A stretch of DNA of 64,000 nt from Campylobacter concisus (GCA_002092835.1 LVWL01000019.1:62001-126000); one strand, 5' to 3'; positions 8,993 to 17,770 are shown, counted from the first letter of the stretch. Numbers and translations: made by a program. The notes: generated from the sequence alone by a model not told the origin.

Positions 8993-9616
8993 GTGAAAAA
9001 GGTCTTAAATTTTGGTCTTATTTTGGCTATGGGCTTTATACTTAGTGGTTGCTGGTCGTGGCAAAAGATGGTGAGCTTTGGCTTTTGGCAAAGTGATGAG
9101 GAGGTTAGGGCGGAACGTCTTGAGCTTGAAAAAGAGAAGATGATGCAAAACTGCGAGGGTGGAAATAGCATCGACTGCAACAATTTAGCTGTAAATTTTA
9201 GCAACGAAAAAGACTTCATAAAAGCAAAAGGCTACTACGAAAAAGCTTGCAATGCTGGTCTTGCGACGGCTTGTTCAAATTTAGGCCAAATTTATGAGCA
9301 AGGGCTTGTTGATGAACAAAAAGATATCCAAAAGGCTCTAAAACTTTATAAACTAGCTTGTGATAGCGGTGATGGCGTTGGCTGCTATAACGAGGCTATG
9401 GGGCTAAAATCTTACATCGAAAGCGAAAATTTAAAAACTCATAAGATAGATAGAAATAAGGCTGAGGCTAGAGTTTTAAAGCTTTTGGCTAAGAGCTGCG
9501 AGCTTGAGTACGCTCAGTCGTGCTTTTTGCTTGCAAAGCTAAGCGGCAATGAAGCAAAGGCAGACACACTTTACAAAAGAGCCTGCCAACTTGGCAAATG
9601 TGTGGATAAAAAGTAA
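8993..9616 (+). CDS. second Hcp-like disulfide-rich Sel1-repeat lipoprotein
   Basis: 207 residues starting at GTG 8993, directly after the stop of the previous gene. Signal peptide with lipobox LSGC (Cys about 20). At least four C-x7-C pairs (CEGGNSIDC, CNAGLATAC, CDSGDGVGC, CELEYAQSC) plus two C-terminal cysteines. The resemblance to the preceding gene suggests an old tandem duplication. The role is not known; the context with an FAD-disulfide oxidoreductase hints at envelope redox or stress biology. Confidence 0.87.
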   Translation: MKKVLNFGLILAMGFILSGCWSWQKMVSFGFWQSDEEVRAERLELEKEKMMQNCEGGNSIDCNNLAVNFSNEKDFIKAKGYYEKACNAGLATACSNLGQIYEQGLVDEQKDIQKALKLYKLACDSGDGVGCYNEAMGLKSYIESENLKTHKIDRNKAEARVLKLLAKSCELEYAQSCFLLAKLSGNEAKADTLYKRACQLGKCVDKK

Positions 9617-9658
9617 TACTAGTCAAAATACTATTCTAAAAATTCGTAATAAATCAAC

Positions 9659-9680
9659 AAAGGCTCTTTTTGAGCCTTTT
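9659..9680 (+). terminator. rho-independent terminator of the Hcp operon
   Basis: An 8-bp perfect stem, AAAGGCTC at 9659-9666 and GAGCCTTT at 9672-9679, with a five-T loop and a TTTT run ending at 9680. It lies 43 bases after the last lipoprotein gene. The T-run is short but the position is right; the A-rich left flank would also allow action on the other strand. Confidence 0.65.
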
Positions 9681-9693
9681 AAAATTTGATGTT

Positions 9694-10258
9694 TTATTTG
9701 AGAAATTCTAAAAATGCCTCCAAGCGTGTGCAAATCTGGCCAACATACATCTTGTTTGGAGTAGTCAGTTTCAAGACTCATATAGCTTACACTAGCTTCT
9801 TTGCTGGCTTCTTTTATCTTGTTTGTTTCTATTGCACAAGTGTGACAGCCACTTAAAACGATGTCTATTACATCATCTGCTTTATATTCATCTACAAATT
9901 TTTAATAACGTCAGATATTGCGTCGTTTTTGTATATTACAGAACAGGGTATCTTTAAGTAACGTTTGGCGATATTTTCTACAAGGTCGCCTTATGTACTC
10001 ATATTATTTTTAAATTTTTAGTTCCTATACAGTTTTCAAAAACTACTACATCCGCTTCTACACTTACCCTTCCATACCCAGTGGCTGTGATTTAGGCATA
10101 CTGATAGCCTTTTTGTTCTAAAATTTCTTTTATATCGCGTACTATTTTTATGGCACTAAAACTACTTGATAACAAAATAGATTACAAAAATTATCTTGAA
10201 CATCTAGTATCACTACTTTTGTAGATGTTGAGCTTATATCAATACCGATGAAATACAT
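9694..10258 (-). pseudogene. decayed 2-hydroxyacyl-CoA dehydratase / activase remnant
   Basis: Read leftward from an ATG at 10258, the sequence gives MYFIGIDISSTSTKVVILD, which is the N-terminal ATPase signature of the BadF/BadG/HgdC activase family, then after frame changes TATGYGR, also typical of the activase. Further on come VDEYKADDVIDIVLSGCHTC, IKEA, MSLETDYS and, after another shift, GQICTRLEAFLEFLK followed by a stop. The LETDYS and GQ-RLEAFLE pattern marks the C-terminus of the HgdB/FldB dehydratase subunit. Several frame changes, stops and a loss of most of the middle make this a relic, not a gene. It occupies nearly all of an otherwise empty 733-base gap. Confidence 0.75.
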
Positions 10259-10349
10259 AAATTTATGTCTATAAAAATATAATTTCTATAACTAAGAACT
10301 TTAGAGAAATGTTATCTATTTGTAGCTTTTTTAAATAAAATCTAAAATT

Positions 10350-10886
10350 TTACTTCAACCCAAAGACTTTTATATTAAAAGTAGTATGGATTTTATCCTT
10401 TTCGCCTTTCATGACGATAGGAAATTCGGTCTTTACGATACTGTCATAGCTGCTAAGCGCATCTAAAAAGTCATAAAATTTTTGCGGTGTCCTTAGAGAG
10501 CTAGTTACATTTAGGCGAAATCTGAAAAATTTCTCACTAGCGTTATTATCACTTTCTTCTATTTTACTAAGGCTTACTTCACTGAAAAATTTAGAGGCAA
10601 ATTCTATAAATTTATCTTTATCAAATTTAGTATCAAAAGCTGAAATGATAGCCCCATCTTTTTGTTTAGTTGCTTCAAGGGCTTTAAATTTGGCTTCAAA
10701 TTCATTTTTTACTTTTGCATAAGATGAGGTTTGTGAATAATTTTGTCTAGTTAGGCTTTTAAATTCTTTTATATTTGGCACGATAAAACCAAATATCATA
10801 ATGAAGCAAACTATAATAAAAGCAAATATAAAAAGTAAAAGCTTGACGGGATCTATTTTTTCTAAGCTCGTATCTTTTTTACTCAT
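10350..10886 (-). CDS. PilO-like inner-membrane protein
   Basis: 178 residues starting at the ATG 10886, which overlaps the end of the preceding gene by 8 bases; an ATG at 10907 would extend it further and is less likely. One N-terminal transmembrane helix (about 14-38, LLLFIFAFIIVCFIMIFGFIV), then a coiled-coil stretch and a ferredoxin-like C-terminal domain. Size and topology fit PilO/GspM-type assembly proteins of type IV pilus or type II secretion systems. The identification rests mainly on gene order behind PilN- and PilM-like genes. Confidence 0.6.
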   Translation of the reverse strand: MSKKDTSLEKIDPVKLLLFIFAFIIVCFIMIFGFIVPNIKEFKSLTRQNYSQTSSYAKVKNEFEAKFKALEATKQKDGAIISAFDTKFDKDKFIEFASKFFSEVSLSKIEESDNNASEKFFRFRLNVTSSLRTPQKFYDFLDALSSYDSIVKTEFPIVMKGEKDKIHTTFNIKVFGLK

Positions 10887-11400
10887 TATATCCCTCAGAA
10901 TTATCAATTTTATTTGTACTTATAAAGCCATACCAGCCGTTTTTACTTTGATAAAAGCTAGTATTAGAAGTCGTAAAAATAGATCTTAAAGGTGAAGCTA
11001 GAAGCTGATTAAATACATCTTTTGTCGGCGTTATACCACGAATGATGAGTGAGTTTTTATCCATAAAAACCTCTTCAAGCGTTATGCTGTCAGGCACTAG
11101 ATCAAAAAGATTGTGCAAGCTTTGCTTGAGAATAGAATTTGACGTGAAAATATCATTTGCAGATTCTATTTGTACAGCTAGTTTAGCCGAAATTTCATCT
11201 GTTGTGACTATTTTTTGACTAAGTTCTTTTTGCTCATTTGATAAAAAATTTATATTTTTTTCAATTGAATAATTTTTATAAAGTATAAAGAAATTTGTTG
11301 CCAAAAGAGCTACAAACACAAAGCTTATAAGGCTTAGCCAAATTTTGCTAAAGATAGATATAAGTGGTCTTGGTTCTGGAGCAATAAAGCTAAATCTCAT
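10879..11400 (-). CDS. PilN-like inner-membrane protein
   Basis: 173 residues: a short cytoplasmic N-terminus, one transmembrane helix (about 22-45), a coiled coil and a C-terminal domain containing SITLEEVFMDKNSLIIRGITPT, a segment close to the PilN pattern (aLxxL...p.gv.L..l...g..l.l.G.a.). Its ATG overlaps the end of the PilM-like gene by 4 bases. In type IV pilus systems PilN binds PilM in the cytoplasm and PilO in the periplasm. Confidence 0.68.
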   Translation of the reverse strand: MRFSFIAPEPRPLISIFSKIWLSLISFVFVALLATNFFILYKNYSIEKNINFLSNEQKELSQKIVTTDEISAKLAVQIESANDIFTSNSILKQSLHNLFDLVPDSITLEEVFMDKNSLIIRGITPTKDVFNQLLASPLRSIFTTSNTSFYQSKNGWYGFISTNKIDNSEGYNE

Positions 11401-12401
11401 AATATTATCTCTTCTTGCATGATTTCATTCATAATATGATTTGTATTCACTGGATACACTGAAGTCTCCACTAAAAGCTCGGATTGCAGATATTGTAAAA
11501 AGGTTGCACTTGTTTTTGTATTTTCAAAAACAATGATTTGTTCAATAAAATCACCGCCGTATAGAGGATTTTCGTAAAATTCTTTTACAGCCTTTACGAT
11601 GTAATCAAACATCTTCATGTCATACCCAAAAATAGCAACCGATTTTTCTACATTTGTAGAAACTGGCATATTTAGTTCATAATTTAGATCTTCAAATTCT
11701 TTTGGCTTATCATCACTTAAAAAATCATCTAAACTTTTAAAATCATCAAGCGATGTTGCGTCATTTTCTTCTTTAATGATTAAGTTGTCAATATCTGTTA
11801 TATCTTCTTCTTTTAGGCTTTCAGCTTCCTGGTTGGTTTCCTCAATGCCAGACATATTTAAAAAAGTGGATAATTTCATTTGTTTATCTTTAAATATCGC
11901 AAGTGTAAATGAATGTGCATGGATATAAAGATAAAGTGTAGTTTTTGGAGAAATTCCGCGTTTTAAAAGCTCGTGAAAGAGTAGGGAGATAGGTGAGTAG
12001 ATGAGATCTACACTATCTTGTCCAAATAAATTTTTATATTTTTTTATAGCATTTAAATTTGCATAAATACTCCAGCTATCCTGCATGATAAGGCTTGTAA
12101 GATTTTTAGTATTTATATTAAATTTTTTGTATTCGTCAAAGCTAACACTAGGAAGCGCGCCTTGCGAGTCGTCGTTAAAAAAAACTGAAACATATACACC
12201 AAAATATGCTTTTTCTTGCTCTTCTATATATTTTATGATTTTTTCATCGATGCTATCAATATTTATGTCTGTAAATTTGGCATTTATGGTTTTTAAAAGT
12301 TTGCCATTTCTAAAGACCTGACCGAAGAATATGCACTCATTGCCCTCCAACACGACGCTTAAAAAAAGGTTAGAAAAAAGCTTTTTGACGCTAAAAGACA
12401 T
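11397..12401 (-). CDS. PilM-like actin-fold protein with an acidic insert
   Basis: 334 residues, no membrane segment. The segment TTLYLYIHAHSFTLAIFKDKQMKLSTFLNMSG (about 154-185) resembles the phosphate-binding region of actin-like PilM/GspL proteins, although the overall sequence is diverged. A long acidic low-complexity insert lies at about 190-245 (EEDITDID, DDFKSLDDFLSDD). It heads a three-gene overlapping unit with PilN- and PilO-like genes, which is the main support for the name. Likely part of a competence or type II secretion-like machine comparable in role to the Cts system of C. jejuni (inference); secretin and ATPase genes are not in the window. Confidence 0.62.
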   Translation of the reverse strand: MSFSVKKLFSNLFLSVVLEGNECIFFGQVFRNGKLLKTINAKFTDINIDSIDEKIIKYIEEQEKAYFGVYVSVFFNDDSQGALPSVSFDEYKKFNINTKNLTSLIMQDSWSIYANLNAIKKYKNLFGQDSVDLIYSPISLLFHELLKRGISPKTTLYLYIHAHSFTLAIFKDKQMKLSTFLNMSGIEETNQEAESLKEEDITDIDNLIIKEENDATSLDDFKSLDDFLSDDKPKEFEDLNYELNMPVSTNVEKSVAIFGYDMKMFDYIVKAVKEFYENPLYGGDFIEQIIVFENTKTSATFLQYLQSELLVETSVYPVNTNHIMNEIMQEEIIL

Positions 12402-12461
12402 AAATCTCCTAAAATTAGTGCATAATTTTCGTTATGGTAGCTAAAAAGGGATTAAATAAGT

Positions 12462-12908
12462 TTAAAACAGCTCGTTTTTAAGCTTAACGAAAATCTCTTT
12501 TGTATTTAAAGCTTCATTTTTTAGCTCACTATCAAGTAAGGCTGAGTTTTTAAGGTCGTCAAAATCCTCTATCATCACATCACACATCATTTTGATGCGC
12601 TCATTATCAACCTTGCTGACGCTACTTTGGCTCATTTTTTTGATACGCTCAAGATACTCTTTGCCATTTTTTATGTATGAGCTAAATTTGATAGCAGCCT
12701 TGCTTTGATTTAGTACGGTGTTTGCCATTTTGTTATAAATATCTATATCAAGGGCTTTTTGGCTTAAAATTAGAGCTTTTTCGTACTCTTTGCTTTCATA
12801 ATAAAATTTCGCTTCAAGCGCGAGCTTGTATGAGTTGTCGCTGTAAAAAAATAGACCAAATAAAGTGACTATAAAAATGGCTATAAAGATAGAAAATTTA
12901 TTTTTCAT
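12462..12908 (-). CDS. membrane-anchored TPR-like protein of unknown function
   Basis: 148 residues from ATG 12908 (GGATG 8-12 bases upstream); an ATG 9 bases earlier at 12917 is an alternative without a good ribosome binding site. N-terminal membrane anchor (FSIFIAIFIVTLFGLFFYS) followed by a TPR-like helical pair (ALEAKFYYESKEYEKALILSQKALDI) and more helices. I recall a small membrane protein at this position behind lpxJ in C. jejuni as well. It overlaps the end of the acyltransferase gene. No function can be read from the sequence. Confidence 0.75.
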   Translation of the reverse strand: MKNKFSIFIAIFIVTLFGLFFYSDNSYKLALEAKFYYESKEYEKALILSQKALDIDIYNKMANTVLNQSKAAIKFSSYIKNGKEYLERIKKMSQSSVSKVDNERIKMMCDVMIEDFDDLKNSALLDSELKNEALNTKEIFVKLKNELF

Positions 12909-13677
12909 AAATTTCATCCAAAATTTCTTTTATCTCGTCGCTGATTTGTGGATTTTTATGCGCGTACTTTTTCCACCAAATTTTTAAATTTGACCTAAAA
13001 TCCTCTTGGTTTTGCTCCACACTCTTACCGCCGTCATTTTGTGAGGCTTGCCAAAGTTCGTTTTGTATCTTTTCTTTGGCTGCTTTTTGCCCTAAATTTG
13101 CCACATTAAAAGGAGCTGAGAGGCTAAAATTTATAGTTGAAAATGGCTTTGGAAGTATCATCTTATCCCAGCTTTTAAACTCCCAAAATGAGCTTGCTTC
13201 AAAATTTAAAGCATAAATCTCACAAGATGACTTTTGCGCGATCACCGCAGCTCCGTCTGCCACGCTGTGTCTTGGTCCGCGTGGGCCGTCTGGCGTGATG
13301 ATGACGTCGTGACCCTGCTTTATCTCTCTTAAAGCTTCTATTAGCGCTCTTGCGCCGCCTTTTGAGCTGCTACCTCTAATGGTACCGATGCCAAAAAATT
13401 TGATTATTCTAGTGATGAGCTCACCATCTTTGTGGTCACTGATTATCACTTTACCTTGTTTTCTATTTTGTCTGCTCCACCAGTGTCTATAAGCAAAGCT
13501 CATAAAGCTAAGGCGCCCGTGCCAAAAGACGACGACGCAGCCATTTTGTGGTAAGAAATTTGGAGTGTAGCTTTTTTTGCAGGTTAGAAAAATGAGCCAC
13601 ATCAAAATGTAGATGAAAAAGATGCCAACGTTTAAGGCGACTTTTTCAAATGTGTTTTTAAATTTGTAGCTCGCCAT
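12898..13677 (-). CDS. lpxJ: lipid A late acyltransferase of the DUF374 family
   Basis: 259 residues with an N-terminal membrane helix (about 16-33). The acyltransferase block is [14 protein letters not shown], and the second signature is [11 protein letters not shown] at about 127-137, both typical of DUF374. In H. pylori (HP0270/Jhp0255) and C. jejuni (Cj0455c) this family adds a secondary acyl chain to lipid A with non-canonical order and is called LpxJ. The position directly behind miaB matches Helicobacter. It overlaps miaB by 20 bases, so co-expression is likely. Chain-length preference cannot be deduced. Confidence 0.85.
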   Translation of the reverse strand: MASYKFKNTFEKVALNVGIFFIYILMWLIFLTCKKSYTPNFLPQNGCVVVFWHGRLSFMSFAYRHWWSRQNRKQGKVIISDHKDGELITRIIKFFGIGTIRGSSSKGGARALIEALREIKQGHDVIITPDGPRGPRHSVADGAAVIAQKSSCEIYALNFEASSFWEFKSWDKMILPKPFSTINFSLSAPFNVANLGQKAAKEKIQNELWQASQNDGGKSVEQNQEDFRSNLKIWWKKYAHKNPQISDEIKEILDEIYEK

Positions 13678-14959
13678 ACAAAACCATTCGTTTTGGATTT
13701 GTGATTTTTACTTTTTGAGTAGTGCCAAGAAGCTCTTCACTACCATCAACTTGAACCAAAAAGTTGTTAAAACTTCGTCCAGCAACGCCGCCGTTTGCTC
13801 TTAGCTCTTCAAAATATACATCAAAAATTTTATCTTTTTGTGCCGCCACGATCTCGTCTAAAATTTCGTTATGGCGATTTTGTAGGCGAGTAAGCCTTGC
13901 TGAAGCCGTTTTGTCATCTATTTGATTTGTAAAAGTAGCTGCCTTTGTAAGCGGACGAGGAGAATACTTAAAGCTAAAAATTTGCTCAAATCTAACTTGC
14001 TCAAGCACGTCCATCGTATCTTCAAATTCACTATCGCTCTCGCCTGGAAATGCGACGATAATGTCAGTTGAGATGCTAACATCTGGGCACATCTTTCTAA
14101 GTCTTAATGCACGGTCTAAAAACCACTCTTTTGTGTATCCGCGCTTCATCTCGCGTAAAACTTTGGTATTTCCGCTTTGAAGTGGCATGTGCATTGATTT
14201 ACAAATTTTTGGATTATTAGTGAAAATTTCAAGAAATTTATCATCCATGTGAAGTGGGTGCGGACTTGTAAATCTTATCCTCTCAACGCCCTCTATCTCG
14301 CTTATCTTTACTAGCAGGTCGCTAAAATCGATATTTTCTTGCATGCCTGAAAATCTTTTGCCGTAGTTATTGACATTTTGCCCTAGTAAAAATATCTCTT
14401 TTGCGCCGGTACTTGCAGCTTTTTCTACCTCTTTTAAGATGAGGCTTGAAGGGATAGAAATTTCATCGCCTCTGGTGTGTGGGACGATGCAGTAGGTGCA
14501 TTTTTTATCGCAGCCGATCGAGATGTTTATGTGGCTTTTATATGGTGAGCCTCTAAACTCGCCAAATGCGTATTCGCTCTCGTCGTGGTTGATGTCGGTT
14601 GAGATAAATTTAGGCGTATTTACCGCCTTTGTGATCTTGCTAACATTTCTAGCGCCAAGGACAAAATCAACATAAGGTGCGCGCTTAAAAATTTCGCTAC
14701 CCAAATGGCTTGCAGTGCAGCCACAAACGCCTATTTTAGCCCCTCTTTTTTTAGCTTTTTCAAAGGCTCCGACCTCGCTAAAGAGCTTATGAACTGGCTT
14801 TTCACGAACCGAGCAAGTATTTATAAGGATTAAATCAGCTTCATCTATGTTTTGTGTTAAGGAGTAGTCTTCTTTTTGTGAGAGCTCGGCTATGATATGC
14901 TCGCTGTCACGAACATTCATAGCACAGCCTAAAGTTTGGATAAAGAGTTTTTTACTCAT
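13658..14959 (-). CDS. miaB: tRNA-2-methylthio-N6-dimethylallyladenosine synthase
   Basis: A radical SAM enzyme that adds the methylthio group to i6A37 in tRNAs reading UNN codons. Begins [21 protein letters not shown], the MiaB form of the UPF0004 signature; the radical SAM cysteines are in [16 protein letters not shown], and a TRAM domain ends the protein. 433 residues, normal. Its start overlaps the stop of the HP0268-like gene by one base, and it overlaps lpxJ at the other end. Confidence 0.97.
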   Translation of the reverse strand: MSKKLFIQTLGCAMNVRDSEHIIAELSQKEDYSLTQNIDEADLILINTCSVREKPVHKLFSEVGAFEKAKKRGAKIGVCGCTASHLGSEIFKRAPYVDFVLGARNVSKITKAVNTPKFISTDINHDESEYAFGEFRGSPYKSHINISIGCDKKCTYCIVPHTRGDEISIPSSLILKEVEKAASTGAKEIFLLGQNVNNYGKRFSGMQENIDFSDLLVKISEIEGVERIRFTSPHPLHMDDKFLEIFTNNPKICKSMHMPLQSGNTKVLREMKRGYTKEWFLDRALRLRKMCPDVSISTDIIVAFPGESDSEFEDTMDVLEQVRFEQIFSFKYSPRPLTKAATFTNQIDDKTASARLTRLQNRHNEILDEIVAAQKDKIFDVYFEELRANGGVAGRSFNNFLVQVDGSEELLGTTQKVKITNPKRMVLYGELQI

Positions 14960-15201
14960 TAAAGTATATGCACTTCATACATGTAGTCGCTATCATCAAG
15001 TCCGTATTTTACGGTTCTGTGATAAACGCTTAGCCCTTTTTCTTCAAAATGCTCGACTAAGGCGATTAGTTGTTTGTGTGTGTTTTCTTTATCAAAATAA
15101 AAAATTTTCTGACCCTCTTTTTCGACAGCTGCCTCTATTTTTTCTAGTGAAATCGTTTTTGGTTTTGCGTCTAATTCGGCTCTTGCAAGTTTTAGCTCCA
15201 T
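14959..15201 (-). CDS. HP0268-family small protein (putative SMR-like nuclease)
   Basis: 80 residues from ATG 15201, chosen because AAGGATT sits 5-11 bases upstream and the length then equals HP0268 of H. pylori (80 aa); an in-frame ATG at 15216 has no such signal. Shared pattern: [24 protein letters not shown], then Y-x-V-H-IL at the end. HP0268 has been reported as a small nuclease with an SMR-like fold; the substrate in vivo is unclear. The order HP0268-like, miaB, lpxJ is the same in H. pylori. Confidence 0.85.
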   Translation of the reverse strand: MELKLARAELDAKPKTISLEKIEAAVEKEGQKIFYFDKENTHKQLIALVEHFEEKGLSVYHRTVKYGLDDSDYMYEVHIL

Positions 15202-15316
15202 TTTTAATCCTTTCAAAATCTTAAATTTTAATCGGTCAATATATCCAAAACATCATAAAAAAAGGATTAAATAAAAGTTAATAATAAGCTTAAAGTTATT
15301 AAAAGTATGGCTTATG

Positions 15317-15322
15317 TATAAT
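15317..15322 (+). promoter_or_regulatory. -10 element of nusA
   Basis: A perfect TATAAT at 15317-15322 (context TTATGTATAATTTC), 52 bases upstream of the nusA ATG at 15374. This argues against the in-frame ATG at 15314 as the start, since that would lie at the promoter itself. Confidence 0.65.
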
Positions 15323-15373
15323 TTCAAAACTTCACGAAAAATCCCCGAAATTTATCGTTACAATGGAGAAAAA

Positions 15374-16477
15374 ATGGAAAGAATTTCAGATATCATCGAG
15401 TCAATTGCAAATGAAAAAAATTTAGAGATAGAAGATGTAAAAGAGCGCGTTATAAGAGCCTTGATAAATACTGCAAAAAGAGTTTATGGCGAAAATTATG
15501 AGTATGACGTGAGCATCGATGCAAATAAAAATTTAAAGCTTTATCAAAAAATTTCAATCGTAGCAAACGACGATGAGAGGCTTGAAGAGGATAATGAGCA
15601 CTTTTTAAGCTTAAAAGAGGCTAAAAAGATAGACAGTGGCGTAGAGATCGGAGATGAGCTCACTTACGAGCTAAGCCTTGATAACCTTGGCAGAACCGCA
15701 GCTCAAACGCTTCACAAGGAGCTTGAGTATCACATCCAGCGCCTAGTTGAAGAGAAAATTTTACAAAAATATAATGAGATGAGCGGCCACATGGTTTTTG
15801 GCCCAGTTGTTAGAGTTGACAATGACGAAAATACATTTATTGAAATTGACGAGCTTCGCGCTGTTTTACCACGTAAAAACCGTATAAAAGGCGAAAAATT
15901 TAAAGTGGGAGACGTCGTAAAAGCTGTTATTCGAAAAGTCTTTACAGATAAAAATTTAGGCATAAAAGTAGAACTCTCAAGAACTTCACCAAAATTTCTT
16001 GAAGCACTGCTGACTTCTGAAGTGCCTGAGATAAAAGATGGTGGCATCATCATTCAAGGAAGTGCGAGAATTCCTGGTGAAAGAGCTAAAGTAGCGCTCA
16101 TCTCAACCACTCCAAACATCGATCCAGTCGGCGCAACCGTCGGCACAAAGGGTGTTAGGATAAATGCTGTAAGTAAAGAGCTTCACGGTGAGAGCATCGA
16201 TGCGATCGAATACACCACAGAGCCAGCGATCTTGGTGGCTCGCGCTATGGCGCCTGCGATCATTACATCTGTAAAGATCGAAAAAAATAAGGCAATTGTA
16301 ACATTAGCGAGCGAACAAAAGAGCAAGGCGATCGGCAAAAACGGCATAAATATCCGCCTAGCAAGCATGCTAACTGGCTATGAGATTGAGCTAAATGAGC
16401 TTGGCTCAAAAACTAGTAGTAATGCAGAAAATAATGAGCCAATCAAAGACTTAAAAGCACTTTTTGGTGATAACTAG
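15374..16477 (+). CDS. nusA: transcription termination/antitermination factor NusA
   Basis: Binds RNA polymerase and controls pausing, termination and antitermination. Starts at ATG 15374 behind GGAGA (15365-15369) and reads MERISDIIESIANEKNL. Domains in order: N-terminal RNA polymerase-binding domain (about 1-125), S1 domain (about 130-205), two KH domains (GGIIIQGSARIPGERAKVALIS..., and the GKNGINIRLASMLTGYEI region near 330). 367 residues; there are no C-terminal acidic repeats, as usual outside gammaproteobacteria. The next gene starts on the last base of its stop codon. Confidence 0.97.
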   Translation: MERISDIIESIANEKNLEIEDVKERVIRALINTAKRVYGENYEYDVSIDANKNLKLYQKISIVANDDERLEEDNEHFLSLKEAKKIDSGVEIGDELTYELSLDNLGRTAAQTLHKELEYHIQRLVEEKILQKYNEMSGHMVFGPVVRVDNDENTFIEIDELRAVLPRKNRIKGEKFKVGDVVKAVIRKVFTDKNLGIKVELSRTSPKFLEALLTSEVPEIKDGGIIIQGSARIPGERAKVALISTTPNIDPVGATVGTKGVRINAVSKELHGESIDAIEYTTEPAILVARAMAPAIITSVKIEKNKAIVTLASEQKSKAIGKNGINIRLASMLTGYEIELNELGSKTSSNAENNEPIKDLKALFGDN

Positions 16478-16956
16478 TGAAATTTCAAATAAGAAAAGCG
16501 GCTAGAGCTGATATAGATGTAATTTGCGAGCTTGTAAGAGAGCTTGCTAGCTATGAGAATTTGAGCGATCAAGTCACTTTTACAAATGAAATTTTTGCAG
16601 ACTCTATATTTGATAAAAACTACGCAAAAGCCCTTCTCTGCGAGAGTGAGGGCAGAGTGATAGGATATGCTATCTATTTTTACACATTTTCTACATTTTT
16701 GGGGCTTGGTGGGATCTATCTTGAGGACATTTACGTCAAAAAAGAGTTTAGAAATCAAGGTATCGGCAAGGCATTTTTTAAATTTTTAGCTCAAATTTGC
16801 AAGGATGAAAATTTAAAAAGGCTTGAGTGGTGCTGCCTAAACTGGAATGAGCCAAGTATTAAATTTTATGAAAGCATGGGTGCTAAAAATCAATCTCTTG
16901 AATGGAGAAACTACCGCTTGGACGGCGAAAATTTAGAAAAACTTTTAAATGTATAG
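16477..16956 (+). CDS. GNAT N-acetyltransferase, diamine/SSAT-like
   Basis: 159 residues, GTG start sharing one base with the nusA stop codon (TAGTG), so translation is probably coupled. The acetyl-CoA motif A is YLEDIYVKKEFRNQGIGKAFF (about 80-100, R/Q-x-x-G-x-G/A form), followed by WCCLNWNEPSIKFYESMGA, which is characteristic of spermidine/spermine or diamine acetyltransferases. The substrate is inferred by family; other small amines are possible. Confidence 0.85.
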   Translation: MKFQIRKAARADIDVICELVRELASYENLSDQVTFTNEIFADSIFDKNYAKALLCESEGRVIGYAIYFYTFSTFLGLGGIYLEDIYVKKEFRNQGIGKAFFKFLAQICKDENLKRLEWCCLNWNEPSIKFYESMGAKNQSLEWRNYRLDGENLEKLLNV

Positions 16957-16967
16957 TTCGTTTTTAA

Positions 16968-17002
16968 ATAAAAAGCTCAAATTTACTCTTAAATTTGAGC
17001 TT
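16968..17002 (-). terminator. terminator of the beta-barrel protein gene
   Basis: A 12-bp perfect inverted repeat (16973-16984 with 16991-17002, arm AAGCTCAAATTT) and a 6-base loop. Read leftward the stem is followed by TTTTTATTTAAAAA, a typical T-rich tail, so it mainly serves the minus-strand gene ending at 17011. It may also stop nusA-operon transcripts. Confidence 0.75.
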
Positions 17003-17010
17003 GTGAGCGA

Positions 17011-17610
17011 TTAAAATTTATATGTATATCCCAAATAAAGACCTACATTTGTCTCTTTTATTTTTGCATTATCATATTTTGCTATAGAGCTATATTTAGT
17101 TCTATCAGCTTTTACGCCAAACTCAACTGCATTATTTTTGTTGATAGAGTATTCAGCACCAATTCTTGCACCTAGTATCCAGCCATTTGTATTTGCTTTT
17201 TCCGAGCCGTCATGAATATCAAATACATCCATTTTGAGCTTTGTGTAGCCAGTGTAGCCACCAAGAACTAGTTTTAGATCTTTTGCTACGCTTGGAGTAT
17301 AGTCGGCTCCAACTATAAATTTATGTGTTTTCCATTTTATTATTGTGCCATCTTCGTCGCCAAGTGACTTTTTGGCTTGAAAGTCGTAAATATAAGCTCC
17401 ATAAACTCTAGCTACGTCAAAGTCATAACCAGCTTTTATGCCAAGACCAGGTTGAGCTTTTTTGACTTTAGTTGTGTCATTGTCGCTTTTTGCTTTCATG
17501 TTTGATCCAAAAGAGTAATCTCCTTCAACTCCAACAAACGCTCCTTGCGCTAAAGCAGCGGCACTAGCTAGGCTTAAGCCTAAAGCAACTTTTAAAACTA
17601 CATTTTTCAT
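17011..17610 (-). CDS. small outer-membrane beta-barrel protein
   Basis: 199 residues with a signal peptide (MKNVVLKVALGLSLASAAALAQG, cleavage after about residue 22) and alternating-residue strands such as GAYIYDFQAK, KFIVGADYTPS, LVLGGYTGYTKL, GARIGAEYSI, and a C-terminal LGLYLGYTYKF-type strand ending in Phe, the signal for BAM-assisted insertion. It fits the 8-stranded OmpA/Opa-like barrel class. A specific function is not evident. A monocistronic gene with its own terminator. Confidence 0.82.
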   Translation of the reverse strand: MKNVVLKVALGLSLASAAALAQGAFVGVEGDYSFGSNMKAKSDNDTTKVKKAQPGLGIKAGYDFDVARVYGAYIYDFQAKKSLGDEDGTIIKWKTHKFIVGADYTPSVAKDLKLVLGGYTGYTKLKMDVFDIHDGSEKANTNGWILGARIGAEYSINKNNAVEFGVKADRTKYSSIAKYDNAKIKETNVGLYLGYTYKF

Positions 17611-17739
17611 TTTTACTCCTTATTTAAAAAATGTTACGCGGCTATTTTAAATTTTCTTATATTAAATAAAGTTTAAATATTCAATGAAATTAATAAAGAA
17701 CATAAAATAATTCAATTGTTTTCTTATCAGAATAAAATT

Positions 17740-17745
17740 TATAAA
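17740..17745 (+). promoter_or_regulatory. -10 element of the small HTH gene
   Basis: TATAAA at 17740-17745 (within TTTATAAAATCAC) about 26 bases upstream of the GTG at 17771, with AAGGAG at 17759-17764 in between. Confidence 0.5.
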
Positions 17746-17770
17746 ATCACTCAAAAAGAAGGAGTGTAAA

